This document shows, piece after piece, positions 26,672 through 34,985 of a stretch of 64,000 bases of DNA. The notes beneath the pieces are model-generated. The model made no database searches, had not been told where the DNA came from, and saw nothing but the letters and a program-made list of their open reading frames with translations. This DNA comes from Myxococcales bacterium. Its GTDB lineage: Bacteria; Myxococcota_A; Polyangia; Palsa-1104; JAEUJZ01. Location: positions 1 to 64,000 of the forward strand of contig JAEUJZ010000110.1 of NCBI GenBank assembly GCA_016794505.1. The letters are read 5' to 3'. Every line of letters begins with the position of its first letter. Position 1 is the stretch's first letter. A program made the translations under genes and the position numbers.

Positions 26672-27964
26672 ATGCAACCGAACCGACGAGAAGCGATCCT
26701 TTCCGCCCTGTTCGGCGCCGGCTCGATGGGCCTGCGTGCGCTGGCCACGGGCCTTCCGATGTCTGTCCTTTTGAATCCGCGGCGCTCGCTGGCGGATGCG
26801 TGCATCGCACGGGACAAGGCGCAGTTCATCATCTGGGCAACGTCAGGCAGCGGCGATCCATCCAACGCCAACGTGCCGGGGACGTATGAAGACCCCGGCA
26901 TCGCGCACTCGCTGGATCCGCAGATGGAGCCGACGCCGATGATGCTGGGCGGCCGCAAGACCATGGCCGCGAAGCCGTGGGCGACGCTGCCGCAGGCCGT
27001 GCTTGACCGCACCTGTTTTTTCCACCACACGACGCTGACCAACAGCCACGCCAATCAGTCCAAGGTGCTCAAGCTGATGAGCGCCATCAAGCGGCAAGAG
27101 ATGCTGGTCTCGCTGATGTCGCAAAAGCTGGCCGGCTGCCTGGACACGGTGCAGATCGAGCCGGCATCGATCAGCGGCGAGTTCGTCACCTTTGGTGGGC
27201 GCGTGCTGCCGGCGCTGACGCCCCTTGGTCTGCGCGATGTGTTCATCAGTCCGGCCGGGCCGCTGACCAACCTGCGCAAGCTGCGCGATACCGATCTCGA
27301 CCGCGTCTACAGCGTGCTTAAGAGCAACGGCAACGCGACGCAGCTTGCGTATCTGGATCGCATGGCCAAGTCGCAGGGCGAGCTTCGCAACATCTCGGAC
27401 TCGCTCTTGAGCAGCCTGTCGGGCATCACCGCCAACGATGTGCGCGGACAGATCACGGCGGCCGTGGCGCTGATCCAAATGGGCGTGACGCCGACCTCGG
27501 TGATTCAGCTTCCGTTTGGTGGCGACAATCACAGCGACGCCAACCTGGCGCGCGAGACCGCGCAGCACGTAAGCAGCATCGCCGCCATCGCCGATCTGCA
27601 GAGCCGCCTGCAAGCAGCCAAGCTGCAAGACCGCGTGACCTTTGTGCTGATGAATGTCTTTGGCCGCACGTTGAACCGACCGATGCGCGCCGGCCGCGAT
27701 CACTTGGGTGCGCATCACTGCACCGTGATCATCGGCAAGGGCATCCAGGGCAGCATCATCGGCGGCGTCACCAAGGCGGGCAATGACTACGCCGCGACGG
27801 CCATTGATTCGCGTACCGGGCAGTCGAGCGGCAACCTGGACATCCGCTTTGAAGACACGCTGGCCGCCGTCGGAAAGACGATCGCTGCGGCCGTTGGTCT
27901 GCCAGGCGATGTCATCAACGATCAGATCACGGCCGGCAAGGTCGTGCAGGCTGCGTTGGCCTAG
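26672..27964 (+). CDS. DUF1501-family exported protein
   Basis: This 430-aa protein begins with a twin-Arg-like signal (NRREAILSALFGAGSMGLRAL), consistent with Tat export. The DUF1501 family is recognised by PFGGDNHSDANLARETAQH and the conserved C-terminal block GRDHLGAHHCTVIIGKGIQG. DUF1501 proteins are related to sulfatase/phosphatase folds, but no activity is established. AGGAGG lies 6 bases before the ATG, 10 bases after the DUF1592-like gene, giving the common DUF1592-DUF1501 pairing. The following enoyl-CoA hydratase starts only 5 bases after its stop. Confidence 0.85.
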   Translation: MQPNRREAILSALFGAGSMGLRALATGLPMSVLLNPRRSLADACIARDKAQFIIWATSGSGDPSNANVPGTYEDPGIAHSLDPQMEPTPMMLGGRKTMAAKPWATLPQAVLDRTCFFHHTTLTNSHANQSKVLKLMSAIKRQEMLVSLMSQKLAGCLDTVQIEPASISGEFVTFGGRVLPALTPLGLRDVFISPAGPLTNLRKLRDTDLDRVYSVLKSNGNATQLAYLDRMAKSQGELRNISDSLLSSLSGITANDVRGQITAAVALIQMGVTPTSVIQLPFGGDNHSDANLARETAQHVSSIAAIADLQSRLQAAKLQDRVTFVLMNVFGRTLNRPMRAGRDHLGAHHCTVIIGKGIQGSIIGGVTKAGNDYAATAIDSRTGQSSGNLDIRFEDTLAAVGKTIAAAVGLPGDVINDQITAGKVVQAALA

Positions 27965-27969
27965 CCATC

Positions 27970-28758
27970 ATGCAGAACCTGTTCGAGGACATCCTGGTCG
28001 CCGCCGAAGGGCCGGTGTGCCTGGTTACGGTCAACCGGCCCAAGGTGCTAAACGCCCTGAACGCGCGCGTGATCGAAGAGCTGTGTACGCTGTTTACACG
28101 CCTGCGCAGCGACGAGAACATTCGCGCGGTCGTGCTGACCGGAGCCGGCGAGCGGGCCTTTGTCGCGGGGGCAGACATCGCGGCCATGGCCCAGCTTGCC
28201 CCACAGGAAGCGGAAGCGTTCGCGGCGCGCGGCCACCATGTCGGCGAGCTGATCACGACGCTGCCGCAGCCGGTGTTGGCTGCAGTAAATGGCTTTGCCC
28301 TCGGTGGTGGGCTTGAGCTGGCCTTGGCCTGCGACGTGATCTTCGCCAGTCGCAGCGCCAAGCTGGGCCAGCCCGAGGTCAACATCGGTGTCATGCCGGG
28401 CTTTGGCGGGACGCAGCGGCTGATTCGTCGCGTCGGTCTGGGCCATGCGTCGCGCTTGGTGCTGGGGGGCGATCCAATCGCGGCAGAGGAGGCCGCGGCG
28501 ATCGGCCTGGTCGATGTGCTGTGCGACCCGGCCAGCCTGCTTGCAGAGGCGACGGCCCTGGCCAAAAAGATCGCGACGCGGGCGCCGCTTGCGGTGGCCG
28601 CATCCAAAAAGGCGCTGCATGCCAGCTTCGAGCTGCCTCTTGCCGAAGCGAATCGCCTAGAGCAGCGCCTGTTTGGTCAGCTGTTTGCGACTGCGGATCA
28701 GCGCGAGGGCATGGCGGCGTTTTTGGCCAAGCGTCCCAGCCAGTTCAGCGGCAAGTAA
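27970..28758 (+). CDS. Enoyl-CoA hydratase/isomerase (crotonase family)
   Basis: This 262-aa cytoplasmic protein probably hydrates trans-2-enoyl-CoA in fatty-acid or amino-acid catabolism. The crotonase fold is shown by AFVAGADIAAM (oxyanion hole), NGFALGGGLELALACD, containing the first catalytic Glu, and GQPEVNIGVMPGFGGTQRL, containing the second Glu. Length and end (FLAKRPSQFSGK) are normal. It may be read through from the DUF1501 gene, though function suggests no link. It converges with ahpC, and a strong hairpin lies between them. Confidence 0.92.
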   Translation: MQNLFEDILVAAEGPVCLVTVNRPKVLNALNARVIEELCTLFTRLRSDENIRAVVLTGAGERAFVAGADIAAMAQLAPQEAEAFAARGHHVGELITTLPQPVLAAVNGFALGGGLELALACDVIFASRSAKLGQPEVNIGVMPGFGGTQRLIRRVGLGHASRLVLGGDPIAAEEAAAIGLVDVLCDPASLLAEATALAKKIATRAPLAVAASKKALHASFELPLAEANRLEQRLFGQLFATADQREGMAAFLAKRPSQFSGK

Positions 28759-28767
28759 GCGCACCTC

Positions 28768-28785
28768 GGCGCGCGGTTGCGCGCC
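28768..28785. terminator. GC-rich hairpin between convergent genes
   Basis: A perfect 7-bp stem GGCGCGC / GCGCGCC encloses a GGTT tetraloop. It sits between the stops of the enoyl-CoA hydratase (28758) and ahpC (28791), so it can act on both strands. There is no T-tract. Confidence 0.5.
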
Positions 28786-28790
28786 CTTGG

Positions 28791-29351
28791 CTACGCGGTC
28801 TGCGTCGCGGGCGTGGGCGTGCTGAGCGTCGGCTGGCCGGGCTTCCAGTTGCAGGGCACAAGCTCACCGGTCTGTAGCCCATCGAGTACCCGCAGCACTT
28901 CGTCGATGCTGCGGCCGACGGACAAATCGTTGACTTCGACCCAGCGGATCATGCCTTCGGGATCGACCAGGAATGTGGCGCGCAGGGCCACACCTTCGCG
29001 CTTGTGCAAGATGCCGAGCGCCGTCGAGAGCTCGCGCTTGGTGTCAGCGAGCATGGGGAACGGCAGGTCCGCTAGATCAGGGTGGCTGTTGCGCCAGGCC
29101 AAGTGGACATAGTGGGTGTCGATGGACACGCCGAGCACCTGCGCATCGCGCTCGCGAAACTCGCTGCAGCGACGGCCGAACTCGGCGATTTCAGTGGGGC
29201 AGATGAACGTGAAGTCCATCGGCCAAAAGAACACCACACGCCACATACCGACGTGATCCTGCGCAGTGACGATGCGAAATTCTTCGCCCGGTGTGCGGCT
29301 GACAACGGCCTGCAGAGCGTATTCAGGAAACAAGTCTCCGACGGTCAACAT
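28791..29351 (-). CDS. ahpC: Alkyl hydroperoxide reductase C, 2-Cys peroxiredoxin
   Basis: This 186-aa peroxiredoxin reduces hydrogen peroxide and organic hydroperoxides. The peroxidatic Cys is C51 in DFTFICPTE, the resolving Cys lies in ELVPCNWKPG near residue 169, and the length equals that of typical AhpC. ATG 29351 is chosen to match the family N-terminus (MLTVGDLFPEYAL), with GGAG upstream; the longer in-frame start adds unrelated residues. It is divergent from an OxyR gene with an OxyR-type half-operator in the shared region, which strongly implies peroxide induction. No ahpF lies nearby. Confidence 0.93.
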   Translation of the reverse strand: MLTVGDLFPEYALQAVVSRTPGEEFRIVTAQDHVGMWRVVFFWPMDFTFICPTEIAEFGRRCSEFRERDAQVLGVSIDTHYVHLAWRNSHPDLADLPFPMLADTKRELSTALGILHKREGVALRATFLVDPEGMIRWVEVNDLSVGRSIDEVLRVLDGLQTGELVPCNWKPGQPTLSTPTPATQTA

Positions 29352-29461
29352 GGTCTTTTCTCCAAGCTGAGTGGCCTCTTTGATCGGCCTCTTTTCGACT
29401 GGCAAGACCCAGGTTGCCGCGCGGCCTGTGATTCATCCAAGACATGATTTCCATGACTGTG

Positions 29462-29476
29462 ATAGATAACGCCTAT
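29462..29476. promoter_or_regulatory. OxyR-type operator (ATAG-N7-CTAT)
   Basis: ATAG, seven bases, then CTAT form the classic OxyR half-operator dyad. The site ends one base before the oxyR start codon and lies 111 bases from the ahpC start. A CCAT at 29451-29454, in register seven bases before ATAG, is a one-mismatch candidate for the next element of the full site. Confidence 0.6.
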
Positions 29477-29477
29477 C

Positions 29478-30416
29478 ATGCGTTTTTCGCCGCATCCGCT
29501 GTCGCTGCGCCAACTGCAGTACCTGGTAGCCATCGCCGAGACCGGCAGCTTTCACGGTGCGGCTGAGCTGTGTCACGTGGCGCAGCCGTCGCTGTCCAGC
29601 CAAGTGGCACAGGCCGAGCAAGCCCTGGGCGTGCAGGTCTTTGAGCGCGATCGCCGCCGCGTGCTTCTGACCGCGGCTGGCCATGAAGTGCTGCGCCGGG
29701 CCCGCGCGGTGCTGCTGTCCGCCGACGATCTTCTGGATGCCGTGGCGCGCTGTGGCGATCCGCTGGCCGGTCCGCTGCGCATCGGCGTGATTCCGACGAT
29801 CTCGCCGTATCTTTTGCCCGATGTCGCCCCGGCGCTGCGACAGGCATTCTCGCAGCTTGCGCTCACCTGGCAGGAAGACAAGACAGCCAGCCTGCTTTCT
29901 GCGCTGCAAGCAGGAGAGCTCGACGCAGCGCTCGTGGCGCTGGAAACCGACCTCGGTCACGTCGAGTACGCGGTGCTCGGCTATGACCCGTTTGTGCTGG
30001 CGACGGCTCCGCAGCATCCGCTGTCGCGTGGCACGCAGCCGCTTCTCCCCGACGAGCTTTCGGGCTGCGAGCTCTTGCTTTTGGCGGAAGGGCACTGCCT
30101 GCGCGATCAGGTGCTGTCGGCGTGCAAGCGAGCGCACAGCTCGCCGTTTTTTTCGACCAGCCTGCCGACCTTGGTGCAGATGGTGCTGTCGGGAAGCGGA
30201 GTGACGCTGTTGCCGACGCTGGCCCTGCCCAGCGAAAACCGACGCGGCGAGCTGCACCTGCGCGCGTTCGCCAAGCCCGGCTTGGGGCGAACCTTGGCGC
30301 TGGCGTGGCGTGCGGGATCCGCGACGGCTCCGGCGCTGCGCAAGATCGCGGCGGTGATGAAACAGGTGATCAAAGAGCTGCTCAAGTCCCCGATGCCGCG
30401 CAGTTCTTCGATATGA
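29478..30416 (+). CDS. oxyR: OxyR peroxide-sensing LysR-type regulator
   Basis: This 312-aa LysR-family activator has an N-terminal winged HTH (LRQLQYLVAIAETGSFHGAAEL, AQPSLSSQVAQAEQALGVQVFER). In the effector domain, AEGHCLRDQVLSACKR carries the two redox cysteines (C207 and C216, nine apart), matching C199/C208 of E. coli OxyR. GSGVTLLPTLALP follows as in OxyR. Peroxide is expected to form the disulfide and switch on ahpC, its divergent neighbour. The ATG directly abuts an OxyR-type dyad, so autorepression is likely. Confidence 0.93.
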   Translation: MRFSPHPLSLRQLQYLVAIAETGSFHGAAELCHVAQPSLSSQVAQAEQALGVQVFERDRRRVLLTAAGHEVLRRARAVLLSADDLLDAVARCGDPLAGPLRIGVIPTISPYLLPDVAPALRQAFSQLALTWQEDKTASLLSALQAGELDAALVALETDLGHVEYAVLGYDPFVLATAPQHPLSRGTQPLLPDELSGCELLLLAEGHCLRDQVLSACKRAHSSPFFSTSLPTLVQMVLSGSGVTLLPTLALPSENRRGELHLRAFAKPGLGRTLALAWRAGSATAPALRKIAAVMKQVIKELLKSPMPRSSSI

Positions 30417-30452
30417 TCACACGTGGCGCACAAGGGCCGAGCGCCACCATTC

Positions 30453-30857
30453 ATGGGGAACGAAGTTCATTGGGCGGGGCGACAGTCCTGGCAGCTTGAA
30501 GGCGATGTCATCGTCTCGCGCTGGGTGGGCGCTGCGACGCTGGAAGAGCTAGAGCCGTTTCTCGCCTTTGCCGAGCGCTGCTGCGATCAGATCGCGCGGC
30601 CGTTTCTGATCATCGACAACCGACGAGCCGAGCCCGGCCGTCCCGAGGTCCGTCGTCGCTTGGTGGCGTGGGCGCGCGACCATATGCGGTTTGGCGGCGT
30701 CGCGATCTTCGGCGGCGACTTCGCCACGCGAGCCATCGGCATGCTGCTCATCAACGCCATTGGCCTTTTGTCGCGACGCGCGCTGCACATCGTCTTTTTG
30801 CCCGACGAAGCCACCGCCCGCGCCTGGGTGTCCGAGCGCCAGCAGCAGCAGTCCTAG
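30453..30857 (+). CDS. Small SpoIIAA/STAS-like protein
   Basis: This 134-aa protein (144 aa if the GTG at 30423 is used) alternates strand and helix: SWQLEGDVIVSRWVGAATLEEL, RPFLIIDNRRAEPGRPEVRRRL, GGVAIFGGDFATRAIGMLLINA, LHIVFLPDEATARAWV. This matches small SpoIIAA-like/STAS-type proteins frequent in myxobacteria, which have no assigned activity. No cofactor motif is seen. It follows oxyR by a short gap and converges with the FAD oxidoreductase gene 14 bases later. A small AGCGCT-AAT-AGCGCT dyad at 30868-30882 lies at the junction. Confidence 0.65.
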   Translation: MGNEVHWAGRQSWQLEGDVIVSRWVGAATLEELEPFLAFAERCCDQIARPFLIIDNRRAEPGRPEVRRRLVAWARDHMRFGGVAIFGGDFATRAIGMLLINAIGLLSRRALHIVFLPDEATARAWVSERQQQQS

Positions 30858-30871
30858 TCCCGCGGCGAGCG

Positions 30872-32767
30872 CTAATAGCGCTGAAAACCGGGCGGTCCTT
30901 TGAGCTTCTGGTTGGCGTTGATGAACTGGTGACGCTTGGCCACAAACTCGCGCTTTTCCGGCGGCGCATTCCAATATTCCAGCATCTGCACAAAGTGCCG
31001 CTGCCACCAGGCGTCGTAACCCAGCGGGTGAAAGCCGCGCGACATGTCTTTGGTGGTCGTGCGACGCCAGTCCAAGATGGTCTGGATGATGCGCTGCGCG
31101 TCGTCTTCTTTGACATTCGGGTACTTGATGGCGATGTGCATGCGCAGCACGGATCGATCATCGGTGCTGAAGTTCACCTGCGTGCTGATGTAGCGCGGCA
31201 TGACAGCCATCTGGGATCCGATCGCGCTCTTAATCGTTCCCAGCTGATCGTTGGTCAGCACCGTGCCCGGCTGTTCCTTGGCCACGCGGTTCATCTTGGT
31301 GGCGCGCGTGCGCACATCGCGCCCTTCCTTGCCATCGAGATACACCGCGACCTGGTTCGCTGCTGCGCCGATGATCTCGATGCCCCAAGCCGCCGTTGTT
31401 TTCTTCAAGCGGAAGGCGACGATGATGTTTTCGTGGATGGCGGGCAGCTGCTGCTGTTGGTCGACCGAATTCTCATACTGCTGCCGTTCACTCAAGGAGG
31501 AGTGTCGACCCTGAATGTCATAGATCGGCTCTAGCTGCTGGCAGAGCTCATCCCCGAGGATCTTCAGGACCGCGCCGTCCCCGCCGCCGTCTTGGCCGAG
31601 CGCATACACATACAAGTCCACTTGCACCGTCTGCACCGCTTGGTTGGGCGTGATGTACGAAACTTCTAGCCCAGAGTTTTTCTTCTCCATGCGGACGACG
31701 GACTTGAACTTCTTGTACGGAACCTGATCTTTGATACTGGCAAAGTCATCCCGCTCGATCAGCTTGGTCGGCGGGATCTTGGGCGCATGCAGCAAGCGAT
31801 TTCCCGATAGGAAGACGGGCTCACTTTTTTGCGACATGAACCAGTAGATCTGGTCAAAGCCACACTCGCCGGCCCGCTCGACCGCATCGATGCCTGCATT
31901 GGGGCCATGCACCACTACTGACATGCCCTTGGCGGATTTGGTGGGCGGATAGCTGCGCATAAATTCATCCAAGTCCAGCACCTGCTGGCCCAGCAGCGTC
32001 GAGTCGGCATCGAAGCCGCGGCGAGCGTGCGGACCAGCCCCCGTGGCGATGATCACTTTCTTCGCCCACAGCTTTGAGCCGCCCTGGCACGTGACGCGGA
32101 TCCAGCCGTTGTTATCGAGCGAGATGGCTTCGACCTGGGCTGCGATGCGGTGCTTGATTCGGTTCAAGATCTTGGCAGTGGCGGCGGCAAACTTCTCGCG
32201 CGGCATGTACCGAGTGCTGAACTCGGGGACCGTCTTGCCCCAGTGGCCGATCAGATGCTTTTCGTGGTTGATGTAGCCTGCGCCACGCGAGCGCTTGTCG
32301 TTGGGGTTGGGCTTCCATGGATCCAGCTCGCCGATGATCGTGGTGTGTCGGTGGTCATAGCCATCGCCCATGGCGTTGACGTAGTACGCTGCGGCGCTGC
32401 CCGACCCCAGGATGATGAGCTTGCGCAGGTCCTTGGTGTACGTGGCATCTTCCAGCTCTTGATCGAATGCGGCTGTTTCTTGGTCCTTTAGATACTGCTT
32501 TTTTCCGCGAATCTGTCGCTTCGTCAGGCGCTTATTCGGCTGTCGCGCTCGTCGGGCATGTGCCAGCCAGTGATACAGCAGCGCAAGCTGCTGCTCGTCA
32601 TCAAGATCCACGCACCCGTAGTTGACACCGCTCTTGCGCAGCTCAATCAGCCCAAGGTCGATATCGCTTTGCAGAAGCGGCGGGTTGGAATTGGGCTGGC
32701 CCATACGAGCCGCTACAGTGTTCAAGCGTGTACGCAGGGACCGCGTCGTCCCCAACAGTTTCAGCAT
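30872..32767 (-). CDS. Uncharacterised FAD/NAD(P)-binding oxidoreductase
   Basis: This 631-aa protein has a basic, helix-rich N-terminal region of about 110 residues. It is followed by a Rossmann motif, RKLIILGSGSAAAYYVNAM (GxGxxA, near residue 117), then VIIATGAGPHARRGF, a second nucleotide-binding segment MSVVVHGPNAGIDAVERAG, and VDLYVYALGQDGGGD. This order fits a two-dinucleotide-domain flavoprotein. The 200-residue C-terminal part is unusual and not recognised. It has no signal peptide or membrane helix. ATG 32767 follows a GGGGGAA site; longer reading-frame extensions are not family-like. Its codons include more A and T than neighbouring genes. Substrate and pathway are unknown. It could be a stand-alone metabolic enzyme, and a toxin or biosynthetic role is only a possibility. 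Confidence 0.7.
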   Translation of the reverse strand: MLKLLGTTRSLRTRLNTVAARMGQPNSNPPLLQSDIDLGLIELRKSGVNYGCVDLDDEQQLALLYHWLAHARRARQPNKRLTKRQIRGKKQYLKDQETAAFDQELEDATYTKDLRKLIILGSGSAAAYYVNAMGDGYDHRHTTIIGELDPWKPNPNDKRSRGAGYINHEKHLIGHWGKTVPEFSTRYMPREKFAAATAKILNRIKHRIAAQVEAISLDNNGWIRVTCQGGSKLWAKKVIIATGAGPHARRGFDADSTLLGQQVLDLDEFMRSYPPTKSAKGMSVVVHGPNAGIDAVERAGECGFDQIYWFMSQKSEPVFLSGNRLLHAPKIPPTKLIERDDFASIKDQVPYKKFKSVVRMEKKNSGLEVSYITPNQAVQTVQVDLYVYALGQDGGGDGAVLKILGDELCQQLEPIYDIQGRHSSLSERQQYENSVDQQQQLPAIHENIIVAFRLKKTTAAWGIEIIGAAANQVAVYLDGKEGRDVRTRATKMNRVAKEQPGTVLTNDQLGTIKSAIGSQMAVMPRYISTQVNFSTDDRSVLRMHIAIKYPNVKEDDAQRIIQTILDWRRTTTKDMSRGFHPLGYDAWWQRHFVQMLEYWNAPPEKREFVAKRHQFINANQKLKGPPGFQRY

Positions 32768-32868
32768 GGTTCCCCCGATGCGCCGCAGACTGCATGACGC
32801 GCATTTATCGTACAACGGACCCTGCCGATCCTGACTGCGGCGCACGGGCGCCTGCCGGCTGCGTCGGC

Positions 32869-33711
32869 CTACGGGGTTTTTGTGGGGGCGTCGGACAGCA
32901 GGCGGACTTCGCGCTGGGGCAGGGCGATCTCGATGCCCTGGTTGCGGCAGGCTTCGACCAGAGCTTGATTTAGTTCGCCGATGGCGTCGACATAGTCGGG
33001 GACCGGTACCCACGGACGCACGGCGATGGCGATGGCCGAGTCGCCAAGCTGCAGGACGGCGACGACGGGCTGCGGCTCAGCGAGCACGCGGGGGTTCTGC
33101 GCGAGGACCTGGCGAATCGCCACCAAGGCACGCGGCAGATCGGTCTTGTATGTGACGCCGAGCTGCAAGCTGAGCTGACGAACCTTGCCGTAGTTGTGCA
33201 GCACCTCGCCGACCAGCTTGCGGTTGGGAATGATCACCTGCGAGCGGTCGGGATGCAGAAGCGTCGTCGTGAAAAGCTCAATCGCTTCGACCTGGCCTTC
33301 GACGCCGATGACCGAGATGTACTCGCCGATGCGGAAGGGCTGCGACAGGATGATCGTCAGGCCCGCCACCAGGTTGCTGAGCACGCCCTGCATGGCCAAG
33401 CCGGCGCCGACGCCGACGACGCCCAGGCTGGCGATGAGCGGCAAGAGCTCAACCCCCAGGTTCTGCAGCGACAGCAGCGTAAACACCAAGAGCACGACCA
33501 AGCCCACCATGCGGCCAAGAAGCTTGGTCAGCGCTGGCTCTAGCGCGCGTCGCGACAAAAAGCGCGTGGCCAGCGCGGCGGTTTGCCGAGCCGCCAGAAA
33601 TCCAGCGGCAAGGATCAAGAGCGCCGTGAACAGCCGCGGGCCATAGCGGATCGATAGCTCGATCAGCATCCGTCGCGTCTGTTCCATGGTCTGCAGGTTG
33701 GGCGGATTCAT
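32869..33711 (-). CDS. MscS-family small-conductance mechanosensitive channel
   Basis: This 280-aa inner-membrane protein has three predicted helices (FTALLILAAGFLAARQTAAL, a second around LLVFTLLSLQ, and the pore helix). The TM3 Gly/Ala pattern VGVGAGLAMQGVLSNLVAGLTIILSQPFRIGEYI is diagnostic. The beta domain VEGQVEAIELFTTTLL and VIIPNRKLVGEVLHNYG completes the MscS core, and length is close to E. coli MscS (286 aa). It releases solutes on hypo-osmotic shock. ATG 33711 is chosen because upstream in-frame residues lack similarity; the ribosome-binding site is weak. Confidence 0.92.
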   Translation of the reverse strand: MNPPNLQTMEQTRRMLIELSIRYGPRLFTALLILAAGFLAARQTAALATRFLSRRALEPALTKLLGRMVGLVVLLVFTLLSLQNLGVELLPLIASLGVVGVGAGLAMQGVLSNLVAGLTIILSQPFRIGEYISVIGVEGQVEAIELFTTTLLHPDRSQVIIPNRKLVGEVLHNYGKVRQLSLQLGVTYKTDLPRALVAIRQVLAQNPRVLAEPQPVVAVLQLGDSAIAIAVRPWVPVPDYVDAIGELNQALVEACRNQGIEIALPQREVRLLSDAPTKTP

Positions 33712-33950
33712 CGCAGGTCGCCTCCCGACGGGGCGCGAGCGCTGCGCCCCAAATCTTAAGTGTCGGGGATGCTGGGCCGGTGCGTCAAAAGGAATGCTCG
33801 CGCTGGATCCAATCGAGCCAAGGTGCGTAGCCCGAATCGCCAGCCAGAACGGCGGTGAAAACCCGCGAGCGCACTCGCTCAACGCCTTGAAATCACCGAC
33901 GCCGCGCTCGGCAGAATGTGCGATGATGAGCCCAAACCATAGGAGGCTTT

Positions 33951-34985
33951 ATGACGATCACGAAGGTACTCGCATCCATCGCGTTGGCTTCGCTGCTTGG
34001 CTGCGGAGTGAATGGATCCGACGGCAAGACAGGTGTGCAGGGCTTGCCCGGTCCGGCGGGAACCAATGGCACAAACGGCACCGACGGTACAAACGGGCTC
34101 AGCGGCGCGGACATCGCACTGCCGGGACCGAGCTTTTTCCCCGAGAGCCTGACCGCGCTGTCCGACGGAACTCTGTTCATCGGCAGCCTGGGCCTGGGGC
34201 AGATCTGGAAGCACGTTCCCAACTCGCAAGTGCCGACGAAGTTCATCGATGGCCAGAAACAGGTAAACGGCGTACTGGCCGACCAGGCGGGCAATCGGCT
34301 GTACGCCTGCGTGACGGATCCGACGGTGATGCCGAGCAAGGTGGCGGTCAAGGCCTTCGGACTCGACGACGCGCAGGAAAAGGCGGCGTACAGCTTGCCG
34401 GATGGCTCACTGTGCAACGACATGGTGCTCGACGCTACGGGCACTCTGTACGTCGCAGAATCCACGGGCAAGATCTATCGCCGGACCGCGACGGGCACAA
34501 CGCTGGACGTGTGGGCGATGGGCGGCATGCTGGCTCCGATGAGTGCTGGCGGCTTTGGCGCGGATGGCATCGTCTTAGACGGCGCCGGCAACCTGTTTGT
34601 GAACAATTTCGACACCGGCAAGCTGCTGCGGGTGGCGATAAACGGCAACGGCACAGCGGGCGCGGTGGACGAGATCGTGGTGACCCCGCGGCTGATGGGA
34701 CCTGACGGGATGCGAGCGCTGAACGCGACGACGCTGGTGGTGGCGGAAAACATCATCGGCATGCCCGGCAAGCTGAGCCGCCTTTCGATCAACAACGCGG
34801 CCAAGACAGCGGCCAAGACTGTGCTGGCCAACCGCCTGGACGGTCCGACGTCGGTGGTCAAGGTTGGGATGGTGTACTGGATCACCGAGGGGCAGCTGGA
34901 AGAGCTGTTCATTCCCTCGCCGATGACGCCGCGCCTAAACCCGGACCTGCCGTTCTTGGTGAAGCGCCTGCCGGCGTTTGACTAG
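33951..34985 (+). CDS. Lipoprotein with collagen-like repeats and NHL-like beta-propeller
   Basis: This 344-aa protein has a lipobox, ASLLGC, with Cys18. Residues 22-55 are an imperfect collagen-like Gly-X-Y run (GKTGVQGLPGPAGTNGTNG). The remainder contains repeated blade motifs such as LTALSDGTLFIGSLGLGQIWK and LDATGTLYVAESTGKIYR, typical of NHL/SMP-30-like propellers. It is likely a surface lipoprotein; ligand or enzymatic role is unknown. TAGGAGG lies just before the ATG. Its stop codon shares CTAG with the stop of the convergent TonB-like gene, an overlap of four bases. Confidence 0.78.
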   Translation: MTITKVLASIALASLLGCGVNGSDGKTGVQGLPGPAGTNGTNGTDGTNGLSGADIALPGPSFFPESLTALSDGTLFIGSLGLGQIWKHVPNSQVPTKFIDGQKQVNGVLADQAGNRLYACVTDPTVMPSKVAVKAFGLDDAQEKAAYSLPDGSLCNDMVLDATGTLYVAESTGKIYRRTATGTTLDVWAMGGMLAPMSAGGFGADGIVLDGAGNLFVNNFDTGKLLRVAINGNGTAGAVDEIVVTPRLMGPDGMRALNATTLVVAENIIGMPGKLSRLSINNAAKTAAKTVLANRLDGPTSVVKVGMVYWITEGQLEELFIPSPMTPRLNPDLPFLVKRLPAFD

